Assembly: GCF_003597395.2 (NCBI RefSeq)
Contig: NC_133777.1
Location: 57,398,488-57,462,487 of the forward strand
Length of the DNA: 64,000 nt
Reading direction: 5' to 3'
Source of the DNA: Chelonoidis abingdonii
Lineage: Eukaryota; Chordata; Testudines; Testudinidae
In this document: positions 1 through 12,429 of the stretch, one piece after another
Layout of the letters: each line of letters begins with the position of its first letter
Numbering within the stretch: the stretch's first letter is position 1
The notes under the pieces: generated by a model
Databases searched by the model: none
Told to the model about the DNA's origin: nothing
What the model saw: only the letters and a program-made list of their open reading frames with translations
Program-made: the position numbers and the translations under genes

Positions 1-176
1 GCCACGGTTCGCTGCTCCAGGCCAATGAGAGCTGCTGGAAGCAGTGGCCAGTATGTCCCTCGGCCCGCACCACTTCCAGCAGTTCCCATTGGCTTGAAGC
101 AGTGAACCATGGCCAGTGGGAGCCACAATAGACCAAACCTGTGGACGCGGCAGGTAAATAAACCGGCCCAGCCCGC
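1..176. mobile_element. truncated hAT-type MITE interior
   Basis: A GC-rich stretch with alternating 'ccaatgagagctgctggaagc' and its near-complement 'cttccagcagttcccattgg', followed by GGACGCGGCAGGTAAATAAA and CCGGCCCAGCCCGCC. These are interior sequences of a non-autonomous hAT family abundant in turtles (recognised from memory). The left end lies outside the window, and no right terminal repeat or target duplication is visible, so the copy is partial. Confidence 0.5.
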
Positions 177-1708
177 CTTTGAAGAATGATTAGCAATCTG
201 TGTGTAATGACCTATCTTAACCCACTTCTTCATGGGTAGGCATCCACAACATGAGAGTAGGAAAGGAATAGGTTCCCTAATAGTTTTCTCTCTGTTCGCT
301 GGAATCCTAGTTGGCATTAATTGAATCCTTTGTTGCCAGTAACAGCAGAGAAGCAAAGGATTGAATGGACAGGGAAATGAAAAATCTCAGCCGTTCAAGT
401 GGATTCTACAGTTTAGGGATATTGGTAGGCCAGTGTGAAATAAGCTTGCTTGGCACTAAACCTGCTGTGGATACATTAACATCTTCATGGGCTAGAGCTG
501 TCACCCTGGCATCTTTCATGGGCACCAAATTCACTTTTTTAAACAACATACATAAATATGTTTCTTCCAAAAAAAATTATACTCTTTACAGTACAGTTCA
601 TCTCAGCACAGGTCTCCTGGGAACTGTACTTCTGCAGGTTGGGGTCAACTCCAGTGAAGTGCTCACCTGAGTTGCTGAATGCCCTCAATTTCCATATAGA
701 TGAGGAGGCTCTCAGCACCTTTGCAAGATCAGTCCTTCACACAGAAATAGTCTGCTAAGTGTTTAGTTTAATGCCATATAACATTTAGCTTTTTAAAGAA
801 TGTTAAATGTTACTGGATTTGCAAAACAAAAAAATTTCCTCACTTTAGTGGTCTCCCCCACCCCCAATTTATAGGCTTAATGAACTCAAGTGCTTTAAGA
901 GCCCTTGCAGATTTTTTCCATCATTAATTTAATGCTGTGAAGTGAAAGCTATAAATCAGGGTTTCTCAAACTATATATGGTAGTCACACAAATGGGACTT
1001 CATCTCACCAAATAAATTGAGAGTAACTCAGAGGATCTAATAACAAAAAAAGTAAATGAATTAAAACTACCTTTTAACAATTCGTCAGAATGCGAACCAG
1101 CCCCTGGGAGCTCCTGTCCCATAGAGAAAGGAACTCTGTTATCTCGTATATGGTCATATTGTCTTTTCATCTTAAATTCAGAACCTGTCTATGTCATTAC
1201 AGCTTCCTACCCTGCGTTGTGGCCCAAGAGAAATGCAGCAGGGCTTGTGTTGGATTTACAACTGGCTTGTTCTCAAAAGGGCAGTTAAATATGTATCAAG
1301 AACAGCATGTGTCACAAACTCTTCCATAAGAGTCCAAAAACTTTACCAAAATGATATGTGCTGCCCTTCTCTTTCTTCCCCATGCCCCTGCTCTGCCTGG
1401 AGAGTAGAAAATTGAGCACTTTAAAACAGAATAGGAAGTTCAAGTACTTTGCCGATCAGGTGTGATTTGTTTTTTGAGGCAGCCCTCGGGGAATGTTGCA
1501 GTGGATGAAGCCCATAGGCCCCAATCTAGCTAAGCACATAACAGGGCCATAATATCCAGACATCCTAGTGGTGGTTGTAATATGCATTATTTAAAAGTAA
1601 TGTATTCCTTATAGAAGGTGCTGAAGTCCTGTGTTTAGCCACAGACTAATAAGGAAGAAGCATGGAAAACTTGCTTCATCTGGCCCTCAAGCATATCTCA
1701 CAACTTGG
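177..1708. other. intron, nothing recognised
   Basis: AT-rich sequence with short chance frames only. No splice-bounded open frame, repeat boundary or RNA gene was seen. Confidence 0.5.
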
Positions 1709-1974
1709 CTACCCTCACACTTTACAGCGCTGCAACGTTCGCGCTCAGGGGTGTGAAAAAACACCCCCCTGAGCGCTGCAAGATGCAGCGCTGTAAAGTG
1801 TCAGTATAATCAGGGTGGCAGCGCTGGGAGTGCGGCTCCCAGCGCTGCACGCTACAGCCGTAAAGGATGTGGTTTACGTGCAACGCTGGGAGAGCTCTCT
1901 CCCAGCGCTGCCACTCTGACCACGCTCGCACTTCAAAGCGCTGCCATGGCAGCGCTCTGAAATGCCAAGTGTAG
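1709..1974. mobile_element. MITE with four consecutive hairpins built on AGCGCTG
   Basis: The ends are CTACCCTCACAC and the inverse of CTACACTTGG. Four stem-loops follow one another: 18-bp perfect arms at 1717-1734 and 1784-1801, with a nested stem inside the loop; 13-bp arms at 1818-1830 and 1836-1848; an AGAGCTCT-centred stem near 1880-1912; and a perfect 20-bp palindrome at 1937-1956. The motif CAGCGCTG recurs throughout. The element is far richer in CpG than its surroundings. No clear target duplication was found, so the superfamily is uncertain; hAT or Harbinger are both possible. Confidence 0.65.
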
Positions 1975-3522
1975 CAATACCCTCAGCCACATTTTTGAGA
2001 ATCTACTAGTAGGAATAACAGGGTCATCCAGAGGTATCAGTAATGCAAGTGCCAGTTGCAATATGGACAGTTGGACTGAACTAAGATCATTAACTCAATA
2101 CATGCAGGCCACTGAACAGCCATGAAATGGTGATGACTTTGTCACTTTCACCTAAGGGTAGATTTGAACTGGTGACTTAAAGATGAAAGACTTTTTAGCT
2201 TATTTCTAAATCCATGAGCCATCCATTTCCTACAGGAATTGTGTATTTAATCTGCTGTGTGAGCATTATGAGCAATTCACCCCATTATAACACTATAGCT
2301 TTAAAAGTATGGTGGATAGATTCTCTTTCATTTAAACGACATCAACTTTGGTCCATATGTTTTTCATCTATATATAGCAGAATGAATACTCTCTTCTTCC
2401 CATTTCTTTGCCACTGAACTTGGGGATAAATGAATATACATTATGACCATGGAGACTTCTTGCTCTCTTGTTGAGAAGGCCAGATGACACCCTCGGAGTA
2501 TTTCCCATGCTTTGAAATCAATTCTTATTTAAGGATTATTGTATTTTGATATCTGGAGAGCCTGATCCCTGACATTAAGGTGGTACAGTAGCTTACTGAA
2601 AGTAGTTGTAATAAAACACTTTATGTTGGTTACATTTGCAAGAAAGGAAATATTGATATCTGGAGGATTGTTTTAAAGAAGTGTCCACAGACATTTTCTT
2701 TCTGCCAAAAAGAAGTTTTCTAGAGACAGGGGTTTATGCTGATAGACAGGAATTCATATGACTGTTTTAGAAAGAATTTAGAATACGAGGCTAAGCTGAA
2801 CACTTGTAATTAACAAGCAAAAATTTAGGGCATATAATACCGAATGTAATAGGACAGTCTGCTGCACTGCTCAGCTATTCTTCAGTACTTGAACTGCTGA
2901 TGTTTGATCATGAAGGGAAAAACATACTATATGGAAATGTTTCTGTTGCTGGTATGGCACCAACAGTGTGCCAAGTGCCTTTGCAGACTGGAAGAACACA
3001 TGGTCTTGCACTGAAGGATTTACAATCTAGAAAGACCACTTACAGATGAAGGCTAGGTGATGGACTGGGATGCAATAAAAGCCTGGGGTCTAGGTTTTAA
3101 GTGGGGAGGGGTGGGTGGATGACCAGCTTTGTGCCCTCAAAGACCTCAGGAAATCAAGCAAAAGATAAGAGATGGGGAACTGATTCCAGGGATGACTGCT
3201 AATGCCGAATCTATACTGTCACAGGGGCTGTGGTGGGCTACCCAGGATCACTGTGAAGACACAAAGCTTCTTCATGGAAGTCCTTGTGTCTCTAGTGATC
3301 CACTCTCTTTGGAAGCTAGAGCCGCTGTTTATTTTGTTTGTGTTGACAACCGATTCACACCTACCTCAATGGAAGAATTTGGAGAAAACTCCCTCAGGTC
3401 CCAATGGGCAGCTTGGTCCTGGGTAGTTCAGCTATAATGTTTAGAAAATGTCTTGTTAGTTGCACAATTTTTTGCGTGGATTTTTTTAAACAAATATTTT
3501 TGTTCATGCATAGTGTTAAGAG
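1975..3522. other. intron, nothing recognised
   Basis: AT-rich intron. A frame of 102 codons near 3129-3437 has no splice signals or recognisable domain and is taken as chance. Confidence 0.45.
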
Positions 3523-4488
3523 TTCATAGAATTATAGAATATCAGGGTTGGAAGGGACCTCAGGAGGTCATCTAGTCCAACCCTTTGCTCAAAGCAGGAC
3601 CAATCCCCAACTAAATCATCCCAGCCAGAGTTTTGTCAAGCCTGACCTTAAAAACCTCTAAGGAAGAAGATTCCACCACCTCCCTAGGTAACCCATTCCA
3701 GTGCTTCACCACTCTCCTAGTGAAAAAGTTTTTCCTAATATCTAACTAAACCCTCCCCCACTGCAACTTGAGACCATTACTCCTTGTCTGTCATCTTGCG
3801 TACCACTGAGAACAGTCTAGATCCATCTCTTTGGGAACCCTTTTTAGGTAGTTGAAAAAGCTATCAAATCCCCCCTCATTCTTCTCTTCTACAGATAAAC
3901 AGTCCCAGTCCCTCAGCCTCTCCTCATAAGTCATGTTCCCAGCTCTCAATCATTTTTGTTGCCCACCCTTTCTGGACTGTTCCAGTTTTTCCATATCCTT
4001 CTTGAGTGTGGGGCCCAAAACTGGACACCAGTACTCCAGATGAAGCACACCAGGTCGTAATAGAGGGAATGGTTACATCCCTTCCATTTGCAGTGCCTAC
4101 TTATAGAGCTCAAAAGCTGTAGCCTTCTTTGCAACAAGTGCACTTGGTGACTCATTATCCAGCCTCTTCTAAGCTGCCTTGGCCATTCGCGTCCCTAGTC
4201 TGCTAGGAATACATGGGATTCATCAGTCCCAATGCAGGGACTCTGAACTTTTTCCTTGTTGAACCTCATCAGATTTCTTTTGGCCCCCCCCAAAAAATCC
4301 CCTTTTCTAAATTGTCTAGGTCTCTCTGTATCCCATCCACCCTCCAGTGTATCTACCACTCCTCACATTTAGTATTATCTGCAACCTTGCTGAGGGTGCC
4401 AGTCCACAACCATCCTCTAGGTCATTAGAGATATTGAAACAAAACTGGCCCCAGGGACCGCCCCTGGGGCACTCTTGCTTCGATACCG
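3523..4488 (-). mobile_element. CR1 LINE, 3' untranslated end, antisense
   Basis: Starts with TTCATAGAATTATAGAAT, the inverse of the short terminal repeats that end CR1 elements. It then runs through GGAAGGGACCTCAGGAGGTC and the usual conserved 3' untranslated sequence to the CCCTGGGGCACTC motif near 4465. About 965 bases of non-coding 3' region are kept and no reverse transcriptase part remains, as expected for 5'-truncated CR1 copies. Many small substitutions show it is old. Confidence 0.85.
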
Positions 4489-5025
4489 GGAATTAAGAGG
4501 GATGAGGATGGGATTGATATATCAAATTTCTTCTCTGTATCCTTTTATTATCAGCACACCCACAGATGTTCTGCTGTATATTGAACCTTACTAGTTCATG
4601 TCTCTCATTTGTATGTACAGAATTGCCATCAGCCTTAATATAACTGTTGTGCCTTCCCACGGACGTCCCAAAAAAAATAATCCCCTACCAGACCCCAACT
4701 GTAATGGTGACAACTCTTCCTGCTTTCATTTCCCAATAGCCAGTTTGCTCTGCAAATATGTTATTAGTTTGCAGCTTTTATTTGTTAATATCTGACCTAG
4801 TTACGACTTTCCAACAGAATCAAAAACATACAAAAATATTGGTCATTTAAAACCTACTCGAACAATTGACAGTGTCCTAACTCTTCAACGGGAACTTCAC
4901 CTTTGCTGTAATAATAAATAAACTGACTTGTTTTGGATTGAGCAGAGAAACTCAATGTGGACCTGAAGCTTCATCATAGCCGGTTTTCTCTGGCCATCAA
5001 TAGTGGATTGAATTTCAGCTTTCAG
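4489..5025. other. intron, nothing recognised
   Basis: No gene, RNA or boundary-defined repeat seen. The first part may be decayed upstream CR1 sequence. Confidence 0.4.
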
Positions 5026-5028
5026 GCC

Positions 5029-5312
5029 CACGTCTATACGATGCGCCTATCGTACGCGTTACAATCGAAGCTCGGGACTATACGCCGTTCTCATCTAGAC
5101 GCGATTATACGATCCCTGAGCGCGCTTACTTCTTCGGAACTCCACCAATATACAATCGCTAGTTCCGGAATTGACATGGCGAGCCGCGCACATCGATCCC
5201 ACGCGGTGAAGACGGGTGAGTAGATCGATTTTAGATAATTGATTTCAGCTACGCTATTCTCGTAGCTGAAATTGCGTATCTAAAATCGATTTTCGCGCGT
5301 CCTGTAGACCTG
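5029..5312. mobile_element. CpG-rich Harbinger-type MITE with long terminal-side hairpin
   Basis: Imperfect terminal inverted repeats CACGTCTATACGATGCGC and the inverse of CAGGTCTACAGGACGCGC, flanked on both sides by GCC, which fits a 3-bp target duplication at 5026-5028 and 5313-5315. Inside, 5224-5237 and 5277-5290 pair perfectly over 14 bp (ATCGATTTTAGATA), with a second 12-bp stem (ATTTCAGCTACG) nested within. CpG density is very high compared with the flanking intron. The TCTACAC-like end is typical of turtle PIF/Harbinger MITEs. Confidence 0.65.
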
Positions 5313-5585
5313 GCCTCAGAGACAGCTACTAAGAATGATCTGTTACTGATCCTGAGCAATTGACTTCCAGGCACTTTCTTCTTTAGATGTGATTTAAGGC
5401 GGAATCTGCGCTTTCTCCCTTTTTTTTTTCTTTTTCTTCATCATCATCCATCTCTGGGACTTTAGAATCACAGATGAGCCTCTGAAGGGTGCCTATAAGC
5501 TGTGGCCCAATTGTACTGGAGTATATTCTGATGGGCTCAGATTTGAGGATGTATTTCCTCAGTTTTGATTTAAGCTCTGGTTTAG

Positions 5586-5684
5586 GCTCCAATCCAGCAA
5601 AACACTTCATGCACATGAATTGAACATGGAACTACTCATGCGCTTAAAGTTAAGCATGTACATAAGTGTTTTGCTGTGTCATGG
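5586..5684. repeat. old palindromic interspersed repeat (AGCAAAACACTT type)
   Basis: The left part CCAGCAAAACACTT and the right part AAGTGTTTTGCTG are inverse complements separated by GCTTAAAGTTAAGCATG, giving a diverged hairpin of about 100 bases. Relatives lie at 45788-45894 and 47585-47640. The family name is not known to me. Confidence 0.5.
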
Positions 5685-6332
5685 TCTTAGTGGTGTCAGG
5701 ATCTTAGAGGAGAGTTTTGTTCAACCAAAATATCCAATTTTTAGTTTTTCATTCTACACTGACGTTTCTTCGTTAGGGCCCATTGTTGTTATTGTTGTTT
5801 TAGTTATTTAATTTTATATCTCACAAGTTTCACTGACTGACAAAAGGGAAGACACAGTCTCTGCTCTGAAGGACTTCTAATCCGAAGAGAAATCATGTAG
5901 ACAAAGGAATAGGAGCAGGCAAGGAAAGCAACAATCACTACCAGGTGACAGAGCTATGAAGTTAGGCATTTATCATGTTAGTTGTATAATATGTGTGTGT
6001 TCCTCTCTTTCTGGGTCTCTCTCTCTCTCAGCTACAGTATTACATTCAAACTACTTGGAGTGAAGGCCAGGGGTTTATAAGGCTGGTGTTTGGAAAAGCT
6101 ATTCTGTTGTTTTAAAAAATCTTCTGTAGAATTCTCCAAAATCTTGAGGTTAAAAATGATATTTTCCTATCCAATATTTGTTTGATATAGATAGGAAATT
6201 TATAGACTACTTGCCTACTTGGTTTTTATCCTCTCCAAATCAGGGGGAAGGTCTCAGTTTAATATTTAATTTCTTTTTTAAACCACATCTGTAGACTTGG
6301 TAGCAGGAACTTATGCCTTTTTCTTTCTTTAG
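5685..6332. other. intron upstream of the exon
   Basis: Holds a short CT microsatellite near 6018-6031 and the branch and pyrimidine region leading into the exon acceptor. Nothing else recognised. Confidence 0.5.
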
Positions 6333-6469
6333 TGAAGGGAAGTCAGAAGTGTGAACTGAACTGCCGAGCAATAGGCTACCGGTTCTATGTGAGACAAGCT
6401 GAAAAAGTAATAGACGGCACGCCATGTGATCAAAATGGAACTTCAGTCTGTGTGTCTGGACAATGCAAG
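6333..6469 (+). CDS. THSD4: internal exon of an ADAMTS-like matrix protein, probably THSD4 (ADAMTSL6)
   Basis: Seen: a pyrimidine-rich tract from about 6313 ends in TTTCTTTAG at 6332, and CAAG|GTAAGT marks the donor at 6469/6470. The 137 bases give two nucleotides completing a split codon and then 45 open codons, so the upstream intron is phase 1 and the downstream intron phase 0. The peptide has six cysteines in the pattern CELNC...DGTPC...VCVSGQC, the motif VIDGTPC, an aromatic stretch YRFYVRQ and an N-G-T glycosylation sequon. Known: this spacing is the cysteine-rich module that follows the first thrombospondin type 1 repeat in ADAMTS and ADAMTSL proteins. THSD4 is a secreted, non-catalytic member that associates with fibrillin microfibrils and has very large introns. 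Inferred: the wording of the module fits THSD4 best from memory, but ADAMTSL4, papilin or an ADAMTS paralogue cannot be excluded without a search. Sure of the family, fairly sure of the member. Confidence 0.8.
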
Positions 6470-9400
6470 GTAAGTCCAGCATCTTAATATGTGAACTTTA
6501 GCAATTCATCTTGGGGAGTCTCTCGTGTTATGCAAGTTCTAATAATAATTGAGGCAATCTGATTTGTGAAAGTTTGGTGTCGTGTTAACTTTACATGTAT
6601 ATTTTTTCATAGATAGGAAAAATATGTACCCTTATCATACTTTAATTATATGTAAACCTGTAAAAATAGAGACTGAGAGAATTTTGAAAGGTTGTGTGGA
6701 AGTTTCTGACCAGAATTAAGATGGCTTTCAGTGAACTTCAGTGAATATTTAGCTTCTTGCAAAAGAGGTGTTTATCCCTATGTCAAATTAAACTCCCCAG
6801 TAATTTTTAAGCTAAACAATGGAAGTAAAAATAAATAGTAAGAAAGCAACTTCGCTTTAGCTTTGGAATGTAGATATCTCTCTTCTTTCTCAGCTGAAAC
6901 AGATGGTAAGACTTAGTGGTTCACTTTTATTCAATTAAAAGTTAAAGTACATGTGATTTAACAAACAACACTGTAATTTTTCCCATCAGCCCATATGCGC
7001 AGTTAAGAGATGCAAATTATTCTCTTTATTGGTTATCTACTGTTCTGTTGATAGAACATAAATTATTGTATGTTGGATATACCGTCATTTCTTTGGAGTC
7101 CAAATGAGGTACCCTGTTGACTTTACACAATCTGCTATATGGATTCTCATCATAAACGGTAAATGTCCTGCAGCTTCTGTGAGATGATAGATAGCACTCT
7201 TATGCAAAATGTGATGTTTATGTTTATTTAAAACCTCTGATGCAATAAGATAAGAAAAATGTGTAAAAAGCTCTTATCTGTTGAATTTGCAAAAGAGAGC
7301 TTGTTTTTCGAGTCTCTGGTATGTGAGAAGGGGGTTTAGAAAAGAAACCTAATAATTGCAAAGAAGTGACATTCAATGTTTGACATTTCCAGTATCAGTA
7401 GGCAGAAGAAACATTGGAAAGTTTTAACAGGTGGGGTGAAATGTGACGTATGAATCCAAATATGAAAAAGGACAAATTTAGTTGTTGCTTTGCCAGAAGA
7501 AATCTCATATAAATTAGAACCCTTTTCTATTCCTCCTACTCGTACACATCTGGACAATGCCATGCATATGTTTATATTTGTATTTTTAGTAGTACAGGCA
7601 GTCTTAGATTTGAGTTTTCTTTGTAGATGATAGATATGTGTGAAGTTGCTTATCAGTAAAAGTCCCTTGATCTAAAACTGATTCATAAGGAGACAGAATT
7701 TTTTTAAAATTACAATTCTGATCGGTGGCCAATAGCGGAATTGAGATATGGACTTTTTATTGAACCAGCAGTCCTGTTTTCCTGATGCTTTCTGCAAATA
7801 CGAAATATAGGATGATGTGTCTATAATTGGAAGTCTACGGTAAAAAGGAATGATGGCTTCTCAAGAGCCTAATGAGAAATATTGTTCAGAATTTTGCCAT
7901 CATGAAGTTCATTTGCAGTTTGTTAATTTCCAAACCTCTGGATGAGATGTCAAAAACCTCATACGTGTTCCAAATCAATTGTGTGAATATGAAATGGATA
8001 CTACCTGGGATTCTTGTGCTTTGTTACTTACTATTATGCTGGTCACGTCTGTATTTATTTTTAAAGCTCCTTATTTCAGTAATGTTCAATGAATTGGCAT
8101 AGCATATCATTCCCAAAAGAACTTAAATGAAACCAATTCTGCCCACTTCTATAGGTGCTAAAGGCCCTAAAAGCACTCTACACCTCTATACTCTGTGTTG
8201 GTTCTCTCCACATCAGAGTAGAGTGAGAAGGTAAGATAAGCTAAGGACATGAATAATGTCTCCAAGTGGGCAGGAGAAGGGGCTCAATTGTTTGCAGGTA
8301 CAATTTAGGTTATTTAGACATTAATGTACTTGATTCATAGGGACAGTCAGGCACTTGGACACTAAAATTATCCATATCGTGTATGCACAAATGTGTAGCT
8401 TCAGTAAAGATTTCCTATTATGGGTTAATAAATCTAATGCATTCAACAGTGTAATTGTAATCACTGCAATGTGTAACATTTCTACTTGGACAGAAAAAAA
8501 TCTTCTTTCCTAGATTTAATATGTGGTGTTAGTGTATCAAAAGGGCAGAATATGTTCTGCTTGCTAGATTACATCAAATAAGTTAAATGTTTTTACTTAA
8601 TGTTGAATCCTTCCTTTGTGGTTTTAAATCAGAACTGTAACATTATAGGATCTTTAAAAAAAAAAAAAAGACAGGGAAATCTGTCATGCAGGTATTTAGA
8701 AGTTGACACAATAATTAGTTTATCATGTATGTGTGAATTAAAGTGACTTAAAAACACTTATACTTGATAAACTCTAACAGCTCCTATCATGTTAGTATGT
8801 ACACAGGAATTATTAAGTTGATACAGCAATTTGCATTTCCATAGTGCTTTCCATTTATGGAACTCAATTTTTGATTAATACTCAATGTATGATGTTGTGT
8901 ATATGCATCCTTAGCTCAGTTTGTGTGTGCATTTACGGTATTTGGCTTAAATTGGGCCTGCTTTTCTGCACTCTGCATGTGCATTTGGAGATATGGTTAC
9001 AGCTTGTTTGGTTTGAAGAAAAATTAAATTTTAAAACCCATTTAATTATTGGATAAATGTGACTTCTCCCCTTTTGAAATTGTGCATAATGCTGTTCTTG
9101 TATGGAAAAGTTTTCATACCAAGTTCTACATAAGAGAAGCACTAGAAAGAGGATAAGTATTTAGAAATTTGGTCACTCTTTTTAGTGTATTCAGAGGAGG
9201 GTACGCTCCCCAGCAAGCAAGCCAGAAACTTTAACCAGGTTCTTTGAATATTAAACTGATCCTGAAAATGCAAGTTTCAGAAAAGAGAACCTATTTTAAA
9301 CTATTCCTAGTTTAACTATACTCACTAATGAAATCCCTCTTTTTTTCTTGTTACTTTCTTCAGACTTCTGGGATTATTCTGTCTGCTCCTGGAGTTTTGT

Positions 9401-10092
9401 CCATACTTTAATTTCTTGACCACGTGTTCTGACATGATTCTGATTCCCTTCAGAATTCCTTCTTCCTTCTTTGGTAAATGCATTTCTTAGCCTCATCTGC
9501 TTGGACCTTCTTTTGCAAACACTGTGAGGTCAGTAACTCAATACTGGCTGTTAGTCTTCTTTTACCAGCATGGTAACATGAGTTGTTTGCATAATTATTA
9601 TATGATGGGGTAGTTTATAGTTACCGTTATTTTCAGTGAAACTACTGTATACTGCACAGTACTTGCTACAAAATCTTGTGCAGTTTTGCTGTAACTACGG
9701 GATGTTAATAACTCATGTCATAACTGATCACATGTATCAGCTTAATTTGGTGTGCAATTATCTCATTATTCTCCATTTCACTAGTTAAAAAGCTTAGATT
9801 GTATAACTTGCATTTCTTTTCTGCTTGATGTTTTCTACTTTGGTACATCTTTCTTACTTTTCACTATTTTTGCACCGTCTTATTCCACCCTTTTTTTGTT
9901 GTTGTTCTTGTTTTTTATCCGAATGATTTTGTTGCTAGTTGCAGTAATGATAAGTGAACCTCAAAAAGTCAGGGTTCTCACCTGCTCTGTCCTAATCACT
10001 TGGGCCTGCAAAATTGAGTAAGATTTCTCATGAGAACAGGCTTTTGATGCAACCTTTCTGGCACTCCTTGTTAAGACAGAAATACTACAAGC
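6470..10092. other. intron, nothing recognised
   Basis: Plain AT-rich intron following the exon donor, with a 13-base A run near 8656. No repeat edges or coding exon found. Confidence 0.45.
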
Positions 10093-10573
10093 TCAGTTTT
10101 TCATGTAGTATTTTTTCACTTCTTGTCTGTGGTTCTGGATGGGAAGATGAAGATGCATAAAATTAAAAAAGTTTTGGTTCAGGTTCTCATAGCACTCTTT
10201 AACCCTTTTACTAGGCTGGTGGATGGTAAGGTCCAAGCCATTGGTCAGCTGAGGGACCTGGATGGAAACAAAGTGGACCTGGTGAAAGCCCTGGAGAATT
10301 GATTTGAATAAGCATGGATTTGCCTGCACTGTACATTTTATCTGCCGGGTAGTCCCAGACATCTATATATAATAAATTTGTGGCCTGATTAAAACCCATA
10401 ACAAGTCTCCTGTCCTCCTTGCGGTAAACCCAGACAATGTCTTGGGTCAATGCATTAAAAATAACATTTGTAGGATCTTGCCCTTTCCTTATTGAGTAAG
10501 CAAACAAGTCAAGCTTGTCTAGTATTAGTGTAATATTCCTAGCCATAGCAGTGAAGGAATAGGTGGGAACAAA
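10093..10573 (-). pseudogene. unrecognised frameshifted open region
   Basis: On the minus strand an open frame from about 10573 down to 10211 has a protein-like make-up (LDKLDLFAY, VYRKEDRRLVMGFNQ, LYIDVWDYPADKMY). Near 10300 the sensible reading seems to move into a second frame that stays open to 10093, giving LQGFHQVHFVSIQVPQL. I do not recognise the family. Preceding sequence at 10620-10740 on the same strand has short protein-like stretches broken by stops. It could be a decayed processed pseudogene or retroelement, or chance. There is no promoter or splice evidence. Confidence 0.25.
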
Positions 10574-12429
10574 CCCTTGCTATCACATTACCTGTCATGG
10601 GTACTCCAGATATGACCCAACAAGCATTGGTGCCCTGAGGAGCTGGATATTTTCAGCACAAGATTAAAGCTTTGGTCTTCAAACAAAAGCTGGTTGCATT
10701 ATAGGAAACTGCTTCTGAATGGAGCTGAAAGGTACAAAGAAATCTTGCCAGTAAAACTGCACAGTTGAATGGGATCCTTAGGGATCATGACTGTATTTGA
10801 TGGCACATACCACCCTTTGGGTGGATGGTATATGTCAGGGTTTTGATAATGGGATGCAAATTGTCAAATTCAGAACTGCACTGAGCCAGCTGACTAGAAA
10901 AGCCTTCAGAGAGTGAATAATTAGCTTCTTTATGGAACTGTGGCAAAAATCATTTTTCATTTGTAGTTCTGGCACACAGTGGGCCAGATTCTGCCGTTGG
11001 ATAGGTGAAGAGGGCTCCCACTGGAATCAAGTGGAAACATGTGCAACCTAATATTCACTAATATTGGCATAATTCACCCCAATGTCTTGGTACAACATAG
11101 TTACTAATTTAGGATTGGATTCGTCCACCTTATTATCCATGAAATAACAGACTAAGATAGTACTCAACATGAATAATGGAGGCAGAGTCTGGCTCTTAGC
11201 CTCTTTGCAATTGGAATTAGTGAACAAAAACCCTAACACAAGACGCAAGCAGGCTTGTGTCAGATGAACAGCAGTATGGAGGTAAGTTTCACTGCATTCT
11301 ATCTTGAGATGAGCCATTTCAGCTTGACTTCTAATAGTAAGATGGGAGAGTAACTAGAGCAGTTTGTTTCCTGATGTTGACAGCAGGAGGAATGTATTAA
11401 ATTACATTTTTTATTGGGTCAGTCACTTTAACCACAGGTTACTGAAAGGCAGTTATTCAAAAACTTGCCCTTAGTTTTAAGAAAGATCTTATGAGGGTGA
11501 AGAGGAAAGGACTTAAAAACAAATAAAACCCAGGAAGCTGGAAACTGATCTTTAATTTTGACAGCTTTCTCTTTGACTTTACTGTTTCCCATTGGAAATG
11601 TTCCTCCTTTAAAGTCAAACAAAAAGGTTCACAGGTTTTTAAAGTTTAACTAACAGTCTTGGAAAGATTTGAGGATAACTTCTGCTCCTACTTACACCAT
11701 TGTAAATCTGGAATAACTCCCTTGACCTCAGTGTGTTCCTCCAAAATGATTATGCATTGTTATCAGCTGCTGACAAGCAAGAGATTACAGTGATTAAAAC
11801 AAATATTTGCACATCCAAGTTTTCAGGGGATAAACAGTTCATACTGTACCTCATGGCCTTTCCTTTTGCTAGCAAGGGAAATCATCAACACACTTCCTCA
11901 TGTTCTAGTTCTGTTTTCTCCAACCATTCAAAACATATCTTTACAAGCAAAGTTCCAACTGGCAGAGTTCATGTTTCAATCCTGTGCCATGCATTAGATA
12001 TGGATACTTGATTCATGGCTTCATTTAGAAGTGAAGATTTGCTTTAATTTTATTAAAAAAGAACAAACCCATCCATATGATCTTATTTGGTAACCTTCCC
12101 TCTATGTCCTTAATTTTGTTCCCCCCATCAGCTCTATATCTTTTTGCTTGGCTGTGCAGAAGGATCTCTATTTAATTGGGAAGCGATTCCTACATGTGTA
12201 TTATCAAGAATATAGGAGAGGGGTAGCTGTAATATAATTTATGTCTATTATACGATCCTCTGCTTGCTTGCTTTATAGTTATCAATTTGCTTGCTAAACA
12301 AGAAGTAGAGGATAATTTCCTTCATTCCTAGATGGTTTTGCACATTGGCAGGAACCAAAGCTCATGGCTTCAGATAATCCAAACGCTGGTAATTAACAAA
12401 TAATACAGTGTCGATTCTTTGAAGTTTTA
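10574..12429. other. intron, nothing recognised
   Basis: Contains only short unrelated frames. A small GGGCCAGATTCTGCC motif near 10982 belongs to a widespread amniote repeat but is too short to bound. Confidence 0.4.
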
